A DNA stretch of 64,000 bases from Panacagrimonas sp052389915 (GCA_052389915.1 JBQTHL010000022.1:1-64000), one strand, 5' to 3'; positions 51,713 through 60,865 are shown, counted from the stretch's first letter. Made by a program: numbers and translations. The notes: generated from the letters alone by a model not told the origin.

Positions 51713-52024
51713 ATGAAGATTCGACTCTGTGCGACCGACGCGGTCGATCCCGATGCCATGCTGCAGGTCCGCGCCGAGGGTCACGCGCCCTTTGCGGTCT
51801 ACAACGTCGACGGCACGTACTACGTGACCGAAGACACCTGCACGCACGGCAAGGCCTCGCTGGCCGACGAGGGCGAACTCAACGGGCACATCGTCACCTG
51901 CACCTGGCACGACGGGCAGTTCGACATCCGCACCGGCGCGGCCTGCGCCATGCCCTGCACGCATCCCATCAAGACCTTTCCGGTCAGCATCGAAGACGAC
52001 GTGGTGTGGGTCGAGGCAGTTTGA
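51713..52024 (+). CDS. Rieske-type 2Fe-2S ferredoxin
   Basis: 103 residues, the size of the soluble ferredoxins of aromatic dioxygenases. Cluster ligands are in CTHGKASLADE and VTCTWHDGQFD (Cys-x-His and Cys-x2-His). It carries electrons from a flavin reductase to the Rieske domain of an oxygenase. It is the only such ferredoxin in the window and could serve systems A, B and C. It lies 55 nt before the large 2-oxoacid oxidoreductase and 3.5 kb before the ferredoxin reductase in the same operon. Confidence 0.92.
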   Translation: MKIRLCATDAVDPDAMLQVRAEGHAPFAVYNVDGTYYVTEDTCTHGKASLADEGELNGHIVTCTWHDGQFDIRTGAACAMPCTHPIKTFPVSIEDDVVWVEAV

Positions 52025-52079
52025 TCCCGGTCGGCTTGCCGCCATCTTTGACGCGTACCCTTTCGTATCTGAAATCTCC

Positions 52080-55000
52080 ATGACCAAGCACGCTGTCTCG
52101 CTGGACGACAAGTACACCCAGGAATCGGGTCGCATTTTTCTGTCCGCGCTCCAGGCACTGGTGCGTCTGCCGATTGTGCAGCGTCAGCGCGATAAGGCGG
52201 CGGGTCTCAACACGGCGGGTTTCATCACGGGCTATCGCGGCTCGCCGCTCGGCACCTACGACAGCGCGCTGTGGGCCGCGCAGAAGCACCTCGACGCGAA
52301 CGACATCAAGTTCTCATCCGGCGTGAACGAGGAACTGGCGGCGGCGGCCATCAAGGGCACGCAGTGGGTCAACTATTACGAGGAAGCGAGGGTGCAGGGC
52401 GTGTTCGCGCTCTGGTACGGCAAGCACCTCGGCGTGGAGCGCGCCTGCGAGGCGCTCAAGCAGGGCAATTACGACGGCGCGGCCAAGCACGGTGGCGCGC
52501 TGATCCTCTGCGGTGACGATCACGGCGGCAAGTCGTCGATCACCGCGGCGGAATCCGATCACGTCTACATCGCGGGCCAGATTCCGCTGCTGTATCCGGC
52601 GACGACGCAGGAGATCATCGACTACGGTCTGTACGGCTGGGCGATGTCGCGTTTCGCGGGTCTGTGGGCCGGTCTGAAAACGGTGACGGACACGGTCGAG
52701 GCCGCGGGCACCATCGAGCTGGATCCGCTACGTCCGCAGATTATCCTGCCCGAGGTTGACCGTCCGCCCGAGGGCCTGAACTGCTTCAAGGGAGACTACT
52801 TCCCGTTGCCGCAGGAACGTCGCCTGATGGTCTACAAGCTGCCCGCCGCCAAGGCCTTTGCGAAAGCGAACGGACTGGATCGGGTGGTCTTCGACTCGCC
52901 GCAGCGCAGGCTGGGCATCGTCACGACCGGCAAGGTGTATCTCGATGTGCGCGAAGCATTGCGCGAGCTGGGCATTACCGAACATCGCGCAAAAGAACTC
53001 GGGATCCGTCTGTACAAGGTGGGCATGGTCTGGCCGCTCGAAGAATCGGGTGCGCTCGCGTTCTGCCGAGGTCATCGGGAAGTGCTCGTGGTGGACGAGA
53101 AGCGCCCGGTCATCGAGGAACAGCTCGCCTACGCGCTGTATTCGATGCCCGCAACAGAGCGCCCGCAGTTCGTCGGCAAGAAAGACGAGCAGGGCCGTGA
53201 GCTGGTGCCCGCGCACGGCGAGCGCAGTGTCAACGAAGTCATCAGCATTCTCACGCGCCGCCTGCGCGCCATCGGTCTCGGCGACGCGGCGCTCAAGGAA
53301 CGCATGGACGCGCTCGAGGCGCGACGCAATGCGGTGGTCCCCATCGGCCCGAGCAAGACGATCCGCACGCCGTACTTCTGCTCCGGCTGCCCGCACAACA
53401 GTTCCACCAAGACTGTGGACGAGAGCATCACGTTCACCGGGGTCGGCTGCTACGGCATGATCCCGATGGTGATGCCACAGCGCGCGACGCAGTGGGCGGC
53501 GCAGATGGGTGCGGAAGGCACGCTGTGGATCGGCATGAAGGATTTCGTGGACGTGGACCACGCCTTCCAGAATCTCGGCGACGGCACCTACTTCCACTCC
53601 GGCATTCTCGCCGTGCGCGCCTCGGTCGGCGCGAAGTCCAACATCACGTACAAGCTGCTCTACAACCATGCGACCGCCATGACCGGCGGCCAGCCGGTGG
53701 ACGGCGAGCTGAGCGTGGAGATGATGGCCAACCAGTTGTACTGGGAAGGCGTGAAGAAGGTCGTCATCGTCACCGACGAGCCGGACAAGTATCCGGCTGA
53801 CGTGCGCTGGCCCGCAGGTACCGAGGTGCGCCATCGCAGCCTGCTCGAAGACACGCAACGCGAGTTGCAGAAAGTGGTGGGTGTGACGGCCATCATCTAC
53901 GACCAGACCTGCGCGGCGGAGAAGCGGCGCCTGCGCAAGAAGGGCCAGTTCCCCGATCCGGACAAGCGCGTCTTCATCAACCAGGATGTCTGCGAAGGCT
54001 GCGGCGACTGCACGGTGAAATCCAACTGCCTGAGCGTGCAGCCGATCGAAACCGAGTTCGGCCGCAAGCGGCATATCGACCAGTCGAGCTGCAACAAGGA
54101 TTACTCCTGCGTCGAAGGTTTTTGTCCGAGCTTCGTCACCGTGCACGGCGGCAAGCTGCGCAAGGCGCAACAGCCGAAGTCGAAGGGCGACGAACTCGAA
54201 GAACTGTTCGCGCAGCTGCCCGTGCCATCGGTGTCGCCGGTCGATCATCCGTACAACATCCTGCTCACCGGCGTCGGCGGCAGCGGCGTGCTGACCGTGG
54301 GCGCGATTCTCGGCATGGCCGCGCACGTGGACGGCAAGTCATCGAGCGTGATGGACGTGACCGGCATGGCGCAGAAAGGCGGCTCGGTGCTGAGCAACAT
54401 CCGCATCGCGAAGCTCGACGATGGGCTGTATACGCCGCGTCTCTGGCAGGACTCCACCGACCTGCTGCTCGGCTGCGACCTCGTGGTGAGCGCGGGCCCG
54501 ATGGCGCTCTCGACCTTGCGCGTCGGCACCGGCCACGTCGTGGTCAACAGCGATCTGGTGCCGACGGCGCAGTTCCAGACCAACATGAAGATCGACTTCG
54601 GCCAGGCCTCGATGGTCGCGAGTCTGCGCAAGCACGCGGGCGATGCCTTCGTGCATTCGGTGGACGGCACCGATCTGACCTTGAAACTGATGGGCGACAG
54701 CATTGGCACCAACATCTTCATGCTCGGTTATGCCGTGCAGAAAGGCCTGGTGCCGGTTGCGCTGGAATCCGTGATGGAGGCTATTCGCCTCAACGGTGTC
54801 GCGGTGAAGGCCAATCTCACGACCTTCAACTGGGGGCGCCTTGCCGCGCACGATCATGAATTGGTCGCGAAGCGCGCGCAGTCGGCACGCGGCGACGCGC
54901 TGCCGGAAGTGATCTCGCAGACGCTGGACGAGATCATCGCGCGTCGCGAGAAGCTGCTTACCGATTGGCAGGACGCGGCTTACGCGGGCGAGTACCGCGG

Positions 55001-55580
55001 CTTCGTGGACAAGGTGCGCAGCACGTCGAAGCACGAGGCCTTCACCGAGACCGTCGCGCGCGTGCTCGCAAGACTGATGGCGTACAAGGACGAGTTCGAG
55101 GTCGCACGCCTGTATTCCAACGGCGATTTCCAGCGCCGGCTGCAGAGCGAGTTCGAAGGCGATAACAAGCTGCGCCTGCACCTAGCGCCGCCGCTGATCT
55201 CGAGGCGCAACTCCAAGGGTGAGCTGATCAAGCGATCGTTCTCCGGCGCCATCATGCTGTTCCTGTTCGGCTGGATCACGCGATTCAAGGCTCTGCGCAA
55301 GACGCCGCTCAACATCTTCGGCATGAGTGCCGAACGGAAGATGGAGCGCGAGCTGATTCCGCAGTACCGTGCCCTGGTCGAGCGCGTGCTTGGCAAGCTC
55401 ACGGCACAGAACGCAGCGGATGCGATCGAGACGGTGCGCCTGTACGAGGACATCAAGGGCTACGGCCACGTGAAGGAACGCAATCACAAGCTCGTGATGG
55501 AGGCCGTGAGCAAGCAGCTCGACAAGCTCGAAGGCCGTGTCGTGGTCGAGACTCCGATCCTGTTCAAGAAGGCATCCTGA
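52080..55580 (+). CDS. Fused 2-oxoacid:ferredoxin oxidoreductase, indolepyruvate-type
   Basis: 1166 residues in one chain: an N-terminal pyrimidine domain (TAGFITGYRGSPLGT), a thiamine-diphosphate domain with FCSGCPHNSSTK, a 4Fe-4S-type Cys cluster DVCEGCGDCTVKSNC near residue 640 and SSCNKDYSCVEGFCPSF, then a gamma-type domain (GVGGSGVLTVGAIL) and a C-terminal extension. Such fused proteins convert aryl or branched 2-oxoacids plus CoA to acyl-CoA and CO2, reducing ferredoxin. Its position between a Rieske ferredoxin and a ferredoxin reductase is notable. The true 2-oxoacid is unknown. Confidence 0.92.
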   Translation: MTKHAVSLDDKYTQESGRIFLSALQALVRLPIVQRQRDKAAGLNTAGFITGYRGSPLGTYDSALWAAQKHLDANDIKFSSGVNEELAAAAIKGTQWVNYYEEARVQGVFALWYGKHLGVERACEALKQGNYDGAAKHGGALILCGDDHGGKSSITAAESDHVYIAGQIPLLYPATTQEIIDYGLYGWAMSRFAGLWAGLKTVTDTVEAAGTIELDPLRPQIILPEVDRPPEGLNCFKGDYFPLPQERRLMVYKLPAAKAFAKANGLDRVVFDSPQRRLGIVTTGKVYLDVREALRELGITEHRAKELGIRLYKVGMVWPLEESGALAFCRGHREVLVVDEKRPVIEEQLAYALYSMPATERPQFVGKKDEQGRELVPAHGERSVNEVISILTRRLRAIGLGDAALKERMDALEARRNAVVPIGPSKTIRTPYFCSGCPHNSSTKTVDESITFTGVGCYGMIPMVMPQRATQWAAQMGAEGTLWIGMKDFVDVDHAFQNLGDGTYFHSGILAVRASVGAKSNITYKLLYNHATAMTGGQPVDGELSVEMMANQLYWEGVKKVVIVTDEPDKYPADVRWPAGTEVRHRSLLEDTQRELQKVVGVTAIIYDQTCAAEKRRLRKKGQFPDPDKRVFINQDVCEGCGDCTVKSNCLSVQPIETEFGRKRHIDQSSCNKDYSCVEGFCPSFVTVHGGKLRKAQQPKSKGDELEELFAQLPVPSVSPVDHPYNILLTGVGGSGVLTVGAILGMAAHVDGKSSSVMDVTGMAQKGGSVLSNIRIAKLDDGLYTPRLWQDSTDLLLGCDLVVSAGPMALSTLRVGTGHVVVNSDLVPTAQFQTNMKIDFGQASMVASLRKHAGDAFVHSVDGTDLTLKLMGDSIGTNIFMLGYAVQKGLVPVALESVMEAIRLNGVAVKANLTTFNWGRLAAHDHELVAKRAQSARGDALPEVISQTLDEIIARREKLLTDWQDAAYAGEYRGFVDKVRSTSKHEAFTETVARVLARLMAYKDEFEVARLYSNGDFQRRLQSEFEGDNKLRLHLAPPLISRRNSKGELIKRSFSGAIMLFLFGWITRFKALRKTPLNIFGMSAERKMERELIPQYRALVERVLGKLTAQNAADAIETVRLYEDIKGYGHVKERNHKLVMEAVSKQLDKLEGRVVVETPILFKKAS

Positions 55581-55581
55581 C

Positions 55582-56811
55582 ATGGGCGCGATCCAGAACA
55601 TCGTTGTGGTGGGCGGCGGCTGGGCAGCGGTGAGTGCAATCGAAACACTGCGTGAGCAGGGTTATGACGGCCGCATCCTCATGCTCAGCGAGGAAACCGA
55701 GCTGCCATACGATCGCCCGCCGCTGTCCAAGACCTATCTCAACGGCGAGCAGAAGCTCGAAGAGATCGTCTTCCACGACGAGGCCTGGTACCGCGAGAAG
55801 CAGATCGACTTCGAATTGGGCGTCACGGTCAGCCGTCTCGATCTCGCGACGCACTCGGTGAGCACGGCCTCGGGTCAGCGCCACGCTTACGATCGCGCGC
55901 TGCTGGTCACCGGCACGCGGCCGCGCACCCTGCATGGTCCGTTCGAGCAGTCAGGTGTGCCGCTGCACTACCTGCGCTCGCGAGTCGATGCCGACGGCCT
56001 GCGCAAGCGCGCGAACTCCGGATCGCGGGTCGTGCTGATTGGCGGTGGCGTGATCGGCATGGAAGCCGCTTCGACTCTGCTCGGCATGGGTTGCAGGGTC
56101 ACGGTGCTGGAACTGGCGGATCGCGTGATGGCGCGCTTCTTCCCGAACGAGCTGTCGGACCTGCTGCTGAACCTGCATCGTTCGCGTGGCGTGGATGTGC
56201 GCACCGGCGTGGTGATCGAATCGATCACGCGCCGCGGGCCGGAAGGCGCGCTGATTCGATTGCAGGACGGCTCGAAGGTAGAGGCCGATTGGCTGCTTGC
56301 CGGTGTCGGCGTGATTCCGAATTCCGAACTGGCCGAAAACGCGGGCCTGCCGATTCGCTTGCAGGGCATCCAGGTCAACGGGCAGGGCCGCACCGGCGCA
56401 GCCGAGGTCTACGCGGCAGGTGATGTGACGGCCTTCGAGATCGCCGGCACCTGGACGCGCTGGGAGAACTGGACGCACGCGCGTCACCAGGCGCAGACCG
56501 CGGCCAAGGCCATGCTCGGCCAGGACGTGAGTTACTGGGACGTGCCCTGGGTCTGGTCGCACCAGTACGAATTCAATATCCAGGTGACGGGCGCGCCGCA
56601 CGGCGATGCCATCGTGCAGCGCGGTGATTTCGAGACCGGCAAGCTCACCGTGTTTCATCTCAAGAACGAGCGCCTCATCGGCGCCACGACCATCAACGAG
56701 TCGAAGTACAAGAGCAGTATCCGCAAGCTGGTGGAAGCGCGAGCGAGTATTCCTCGCGAGACGCTGGCTGATCCGAAGGCCGATCTGAAGAAGCTGGCGG
56801 CGGCGTTATGA
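55582..56811 (+). CDS. FAD-dependent ferredoxin reductase (BphA4/putidaredoxin reductase type)
   Basis: 409 residues. IVVVGGGWAAVSAIETLREQG binds FAD, LPYDRPPLSK is a hallmark of oxygenase-coupled reductases, VLIGGGVIGMEAASTL binds NAD(P)H and VYAAGDVTAFE completes the FAD site. The enzyme reduces the Rieske ferredoxin with NADH. ATG 55582 lies 1 nt after the oxidoreductase stop, so the two are translationally linked. It is the only ferredoxin reductase in view for the three Rieske systems. Confidence 0.93.
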   Translation: MGAIQNIVVVGGGWAAVSAIETLREQGYDGRILMLSEETELPYDRPPLSKTYLNGEQKLEEIVFHDEAWYREKQIDFELGVTVSRLDLATHSVSTASGQRHAYDRALLVTGTRPRTLHGPFEQSGVPLHYLRSRVDADGLRKRANSGSRVVLIGGGVIGMEAASTLLGMGCRVTVLELADRVMARFFPNELSDLLLNLHRSRGVDVRTGVVIESITRRGPEGALIRLQDGSKVEADWLLAGVGVIPNSELAENAGLPIRLQGIQVNGQGRTGAAEVYAAGDVTAFEIAGTWTRWENWTHARHQAQTAAKAMLGQDVSYWDVPWVWSHQYEFNIQVTGAPHGDAIVQRGDFETGKLTVFHLKNERLIGATTINESKYKSSIRKLVEARASIPRETLADPKADLKKLAAAL

Positions 56812-56836
56812 AAACGGGCCTTCTTGAGGCCCGACC

Positions 56837-58039
56837 GTGAGCGAGCCCACAATGGATGAGCCCGTCCTCTCCGGCATCCGCGTCCTCGACTTCGGCCGCT
56901 ACATCGCTGGCCCGTTCTGCGCGACCTTGCTCGGCGATCTCGGTGCCGAGGTCATCCGCATCGAGAAGCTCTCCGGCAGCGAGGATCGCTATCTCTGCCC
57001 GGTCACCGACCAGGGCGAGGGCGCGGTGTGGTTGCAGATGGGCCGCAACAAGCTCTCGGTCACGCTCAACCCGCTCAAGCCGGAAGGCCGCGAGGTCGTG
57101 AAGCGCCTGGTCGCGACCGCAGACGTGGTCGTCGCCAACATGCCGCTCGATGGCCTGAAGGAAATCGGCATCGACTACGAGTCGCTGCGCGCCATCAAGC
57201 CCGACATCATCCTCAGCAGCCAGACCGCGTTCGGCGACTCGGGACCGTATGCGAAGCGCATGGGCTTCGACGGCGTGGCGCAGGCCATGTCCGGCGCGGT
57301 CGCTCTCTCGGGTTATCCGGGCCAGCCGGTGAAATCCGCGGCCTCCTGGTGCGACGCCGGCACCGGCATGACCGCGGCCTTCGGCACCGTCGCCGCACTC
57401 CTGCATCGCTTCAAGACCGGCAGGGGGCAGGAGGTAAAAACCAGCCTCATGCGCACCGGCATGAGTGTGTTTCACTTCAACACCATAGAGGCCTACTTCA
57501 GCGGCATCGATCGACAGGCCACCGCCAATCGCAGCCAGTTCGCGGGCCCCGCCGATCTGTTCAAGACGCAGGATGGCTGGGTCCAGGCCCAAGTGATGGG
57601 GCAGGGCGTGTTCATCCGCTGGTGCGAGCTGATGGGCGCGAAGCACTGGCTGGACGATCCGCGCTTCGCGACCGACATGGCGCGCGGCGACAACGGCGAG
57701 GCGCTGAGCGCACGCATGCAGCAATGGGCCTTGCAGTTCACCAGCGCCGAGGCGCTCGAACGGCTCGAAGCCGCCGGCATTCCCGGCGGGCCGCTGTACA
57801 CACCGCTGCAGACGCTGGACGACCCGCAGGTGAAAGCCACCGGCATGATCGAGTGGATGGACTATCCCGGCCTGCCGCGGCCGGCACCGGTTGCAGCGCA
57901 CCCCGTGGAGTACACCGCGTTCGACGCGAAGATCCGCCTGCGTCCGCCGACTTTGGGGGAGCACACCAATCAGATTCTGACGAGCCTCGGATATAGCACC
58001 GAAGAGATTGCAGGACTACGCAGTCGGCGAGTGGTATGA
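56837..58039 (+). CDS. Family III CoA transferase (CaiB/BaiF type)
   Basis: 400 residues with LSGIRVLDFGRYIAGPFCAT, GAEVIRIEKLSGSED, the LQMGRNKLSVTLN loop and SSQTAFGDSGPYA, as in formyl-CoA and cinnamoyl-CoA transferases. GTG start at 56837, with an ATG in frame at 56852. It is only moderately like the copy at 17230. It would attach or exchange CoA for acids in the operon with two crotonases and the 2-oxoacid oxidoreductase. Confidence 0.9.
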   Translation: MSEPTMDEPVLSGIRVLDFGRYIAGPFCATLLGDLGAEVIRIEKLSGSEDRYLCPVTDQGEGAVWLQMGRNKLSVTLNPLKPEGREVVKRLVATADVVVANMPLDGLKEIGIDYESLRAIKPDIILSSQTAFGDSGPYAKRMGFDGVAQAMSGAVALSGYPGQPVKSAASWCDAGTGMTAAFGTVAALLHRFKTGRGQEVKTSLMRTGMSVFHFNTIEAYFSGIDRQATANRSQFAGPADLFKTQDGWVQAQVMGQGVFIRWCELMGAKHWLDDPRFATDMARGDNGEALSARMQQWALQFTSAEALERLEAAGIPGGPLYTPLQTLDDPQVKATGMIEWMDYPGLPRPAPVAAHPVEYTAFDAKIRLRPPTLGEHTNQILTSLGYSTEEIAGLRSRRVV

Positions 58040-58063
58040 GCGCAGATGCTTCGCCTCCCAAAG

Positions 58064-58158
58064 ACGTCATTCCCGCGAAGTCGGGCATCCAGTCTCGCAG
58101 CCGCAACGGCAGTTGGACTTTAGAGCGAAAACTGGATTCCCGCCTTCGGGAATGACGT
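58064..58158. repeat. Inverted-repeat intergenic element, copy 4 of 4
   Basis: The element opens with cgtcattcccgcgaagtcgg and closes with actggattcccgccttcggg aatgacg in inverse orientation. It lies within the operon between the CoA transferase and the transporter gene, so the transcript would carry its hairpin. Confidence 0.75.
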
Positions 58159-58191
58159 TTATTGGATCAGAGCTGCTCCGAGGAACCTGCA

Positions 58192-59052
58192 ATGGGACCA
58201 ATGCTGCTGCCGATTGCGCTGGGCGTTGTCATGCTCAGCCTGGGCCTCGCGCTCACGCTCGACGATTTCCGCCGCGTGCTCAAGTTTCCGCGCGCGGTGA
58301 TCGTGGCCTTGCTCTGTCAGACCGTGTTGCTGCCGCTGGCCTGTTTCGGCATCTGCATAGTCTTCAAACTGCCGCCTGAACTCGCGGTGGGCCTGATGCT
58401 GCTCGCGGCCTCACCCGGCGGCATCGTGGCAAACGTGTTCAGTCATCTGGCCAATGGCGACCTCGCGCTCAACATCACGCTCACCGCGGTGAACTCCGCG
58501 CTGTCCATGGTCACCTTGCCGCTGTTGCTCGCCGGCTCGCTGATCTTCTTCATGGAAGAGGGCAGGGTGATTCCGCCGCAGTTCGGCAAGATCGTGCAGG
58601 TGTTCATGATCGTGCTCGTGCCCGTTGCCATCGGCATGCTGCTCCGCGCGCGCAACCCAGCGCTCGCGACGCGCCTAGACAAGCCGGTCAAGATTTTCGC
58701 CACGCTGTTCCTGATCTTCGCCGCGACCTTCGCGATCATCGCGGCCTGGGACACGATGGTGCAGTTCTTCGCCGAACTCGGTGCCGCGGTGGTGACGTTC
58801 TGCCTGCTGAGCCTGGTCGTCGGGTACAGCGTTCCGCGCCTGCTCAGGATCGGTCCGCGGCAGGCGACCGCCATCAGCATGGAAATCGGCCTTCACAATG
58901 GCGCGCTCGCGATTGCCATCGCGCTCAGCCCCATGATTCTCAACAGCCCGGTCATGGCGGTGCCGCCCGCGCTCTACGGCGTGGTGTCGCCCTTCATTGC
59001 CGCCGCATTCGCCGTCTTTCTCAATCGAAGGCTTTCGAGGTCGTTTGAATGA
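58192..59052 (+). CDS. BASS-type (bile acid:sodium symporter family) transporter
   Basis: 286 residues with about nine or ten hydrophobic segments. LMLLAASPGGIVANVFSHLA, with the SPGG turn and NxxS-type sodium-site pattern, and EIGLHNGALAIAIAL with the second crossing helix are typical. The family carries organic acids, often steroid or aromatic acids, together with sodium. ATG 58192 has GAGGAA upstream; a longer in-frame start at 58162 has none. The next SDR overlaps its end by 4 nt. Confidence 0.88.
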   Translation: MGPMLLPIALGVVMLSLGLALTLDDFRRVLKFPRAVIVALLCQTVLLPLACFGICIVFKLPPELAVGLMLLAASPGGIVANVFSHLANGDLALNITLTAVNSALSMVTLPLLLAGSLIFFMEEGRVIPPQFGKIVQVFMIVLVPVAIGMLLRARNPALATRLDKPVKIFATLFLIFAATFAIIAAWDTMVQFFAELGAAVVTFCLLSLVVGYSVPRLLRIGPRQATAISMEIGLHNGALAIAIALSPMILNSPVMAVPPALYGVVSPFIAAAFAVFLNRRLSRSFE

Positions 59053-59825
59053 ATGCCCAGACTCCGATGTTTCGCGAAGGCGTGGCGCTGATCGTCGGCG
59101 GCACCGGCGGTTTCGGCCAAGCCGTTTGTGCCGCGTTTGCGCGCGCGGGCGCAGCCCTCGCATTTACCTATCGCAGCCGCGCCGAGGCGGCGCAGCAGGT
59201 CGCCGCAGCACTCGCTGCTGACGGGCTGGCGTCGCTGCACTGGCAGCTCGATCTCGCGGATTTCGCGCAGATCGAAGCGCGGCTTGCCGAAATCCAGGCC
59301 GCGATGGGGCCGATTCACTCGGTCGTGTATGCGGCGGGTCCGAAGATAGGGGTGGGGCCGGTCGCGAAGCTCGATCCCGTCACCGTTGCGCGCGTCATGA
59401 ACGAGGATGTGATGGGCTTCTTCCATCTGGCTCGCGCCGCGCTGCCGATGTTCAAGGCGCAAGGCTACGGTTCGCTGACCGCGATCACTACCACGCAAGC
59501 CAGCCACGTCGAGATTCGCGGTTCCTTGTCCGCCGCGCCCAAGGCTGCGGTCGAGTCCCTGATCCGCACGATTGCCAAGGAGGAAGCGCGCAACGGTATC
59601 CGAGCGAACAGCGTCCGCGCCGGCTGGGCCGATACGGGGCACGGTGCGGAACTGCTGTCGAACAAGCTGTCGGACAAGGCCAGGCAGGCAATCATGTCTT
59701 CGATCCCCATGAGCCGCTTCGGCCTGCCGGACGAGATCGCGCAGGCCGTGCTGTTCCTGGCCTCGGATCGCGCGAGCTTCATCACCGGCGTGGCCGTCGC
59801 GGCGGATGGCGGACAACATCTGTAG
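59049..59825 (+). CDS. SDR-fold protein lacking the catalytic Tyr
   Basis: 258 residues. The cofactor motif is present (LIVGGTGGFGQAV) and the fold is complete to FITGVAVAADGGQHL. At the catalytic site YxxxK reads SAAPK, so Tyr is replaced by Ser while Lys remains, and the upstream Ser region reads ITTTQAS. The NNAG position reads YAAGPK. It may still bind NAD(P) but probably does not use classical SDR chemistry. ATGA overlap with the transporter; last gene of the operon. Confidence 0.85.
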   Translation: MNAQTPMFREGVALIVGGTGGFGQAVCAAFARAGAALAFTYRSRAEAAQQVAAALAADGLASLHWQLDLADFAQIEARLAEIQAAMGPIHSVVYAAGPKIGVGPVAKLDPVTVARVMNEDVMGFFHLARAALPMFKAQGYGSLTAITTTQASHVEIRGSLSAAPKAAVESLIRTIAKEEARNGIRANSVRAGWADTGHGAELLSNKLSDKARQAIMSSIPMSRFGLPDEIAQAVLFLASDRASFITGVAVAADGGQHL

Positions 59826-60089
59826 GTATCAGTTGTGATACCGCGTTGCGTGGCGGGACGAGGTTCCCTCTCCCCTTGTGGGAGAGGGTTAGGGAGAGGG
59901 GTCTCGCAGATTGGAGGAAGGATGGGTTTGGCGTGCGCTTCGAGAGGGGTGCCTTGTCCGACCGCCCCCTCTCCCCAGCCCTCTCCCGCAAGGGGAGAGG
60001 GAGTGGTTCGAGCCGCCTTCAGACGGCTCATGCTTTACGGCACCTTTGAGGCGCTTCCGAATGAAAGCCCCGGCTTTGTCGGGCGATCG
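59826..60089. repeat. Gene-free gap with a ccctctcccc inverted repeat
   Basis: ccctctccccttgtgggaga near 59866-59901 and its inverse near 59964-60003 form an inverted repeat of a very common intergenic type. The convergent SDR and SET-domain genes end at either side. Nothing else is visible. Confidence 0.55.
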
Positions 60090-60500
60090 TTACTCGCGCT
60101 TCGGCGATCCGAAGCTCCGTTCATCGATTCCATGACGCTCGAACCAGTCCACGTCATACGCCCGGTAGTCGCATGTCAGCTCTTCGCCCGGTTGGATGTC
60201 TCTGGCCGCAACATCCTGGGACGGGGTTGAGTGGATGTTGGGGTTGGTACCGTCGTGGTTGATAAACCTTTGGTCATCGAAACAGAGCACGTATCGGTCA
60301 AGAGCTTTGTCGTGGTAGGCGTATTTCAGAAATTGCGCCCGCGAGATCGGCGTCATGCACGCGAGGTCGGCCTCGGTATAAAGACCATCCAGTCCGGGCG
60401 CGTAGGCCCAGGTCACGGTGCCTGCCGGAATGAACTCGTCGGCGAACAGCCCAATACCCTCGATGGGGCTCAACCCCAGCCTCGTTTTCACCCGGAGCAT
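60090..60500 (-). CDS. SET-domain protein (small, lysine methyltransferase-like)
   Basis: 136 residues that make a compact SET fold: GIGLFADEFIPAGT (SAM-binding start), RFINHDGTNPNI (the NHxxxPN knot) and EELTCDYRAYD. Eukaryote-like SET proteins methylate protein lysines; in bacteria small standalone copies are of unknown target. The ATG at 60500 overlaps the previous stop (TGATG), so it is coupled to a small membrane protein. The frame remains open far upstream, but the fold starts here. Confidence 0.83.
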   Translation of the reverse strand: MLRVKTRLGLSPIEGIGLFADEFIPAGTVTWAYAPGLDGLYTEADLACMTPISRAQFLKYAYHDKALDRYVLCFDDQRFINHDGTNPNIHSTPSQDVAARDIQPGEELTCDYRAYDVDWFERHGIDERSFGSPKRE

Positions 60501-60865
60501 CACACTTCTCCGGTACGAAAGAGGAGCCAGCCGATGCCGCAGATAACCAGCGCGCTCACGGCCTGGTCCGCAAGCCGCCACGTGAAGAATTCGCCGCTCA
60601 GTACCGCAACGCCGATCGTGGTTACACCAAACCAGGCTAGGGCCTGCACCTCCGGCGCCACCGTGCCAACCTGGCTCATAGCGCGCACGGCCAACCAGAA
60701 GATGGTCATGCCGATGCTGAAGCCAGCGACAGACTTGAGCAGTTCGTCGCCGTGGAACACGCCCCCGTTCCAAGCGCGCGAACCGTGAAAGAAACCATAG
60801 GCATCGGCGATGCCCGACAGCAGCAGGAGGATCATCGCGCCGAGTACGCCGAGCGATGTCGTCAT
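60500..60865 (-). CDS. Small membrane protein, 121 aa, function unknown
   Basis: Four hydrophobic segments: LGVLGAMILLLLSGIADAYG, VAGFSIGMTIFWLAVRAM, VQALAWFGVTTIGVAVLSG and AVSALVICGIGWLLF. The loop HGSRAWNGGVFHGDELL is rich in Gly and His. I do not recognise a family with confidence. It is the first gene of a two-gene unit with the SET-domain protein, joined by a TGATG overlap. Confidence 0.7.
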   Translation of the reverse strand: MTTSLGVLGAMILLLLSGIADAYGFFHGSRAWNGGVFHGDELLKSVAGFSIGMTIFWLAVRAMSQVGTVAPEVQALAWFGVTTIGVAVLSGEFFTWRLADQAVSALVICGIGWLLFRTGEV

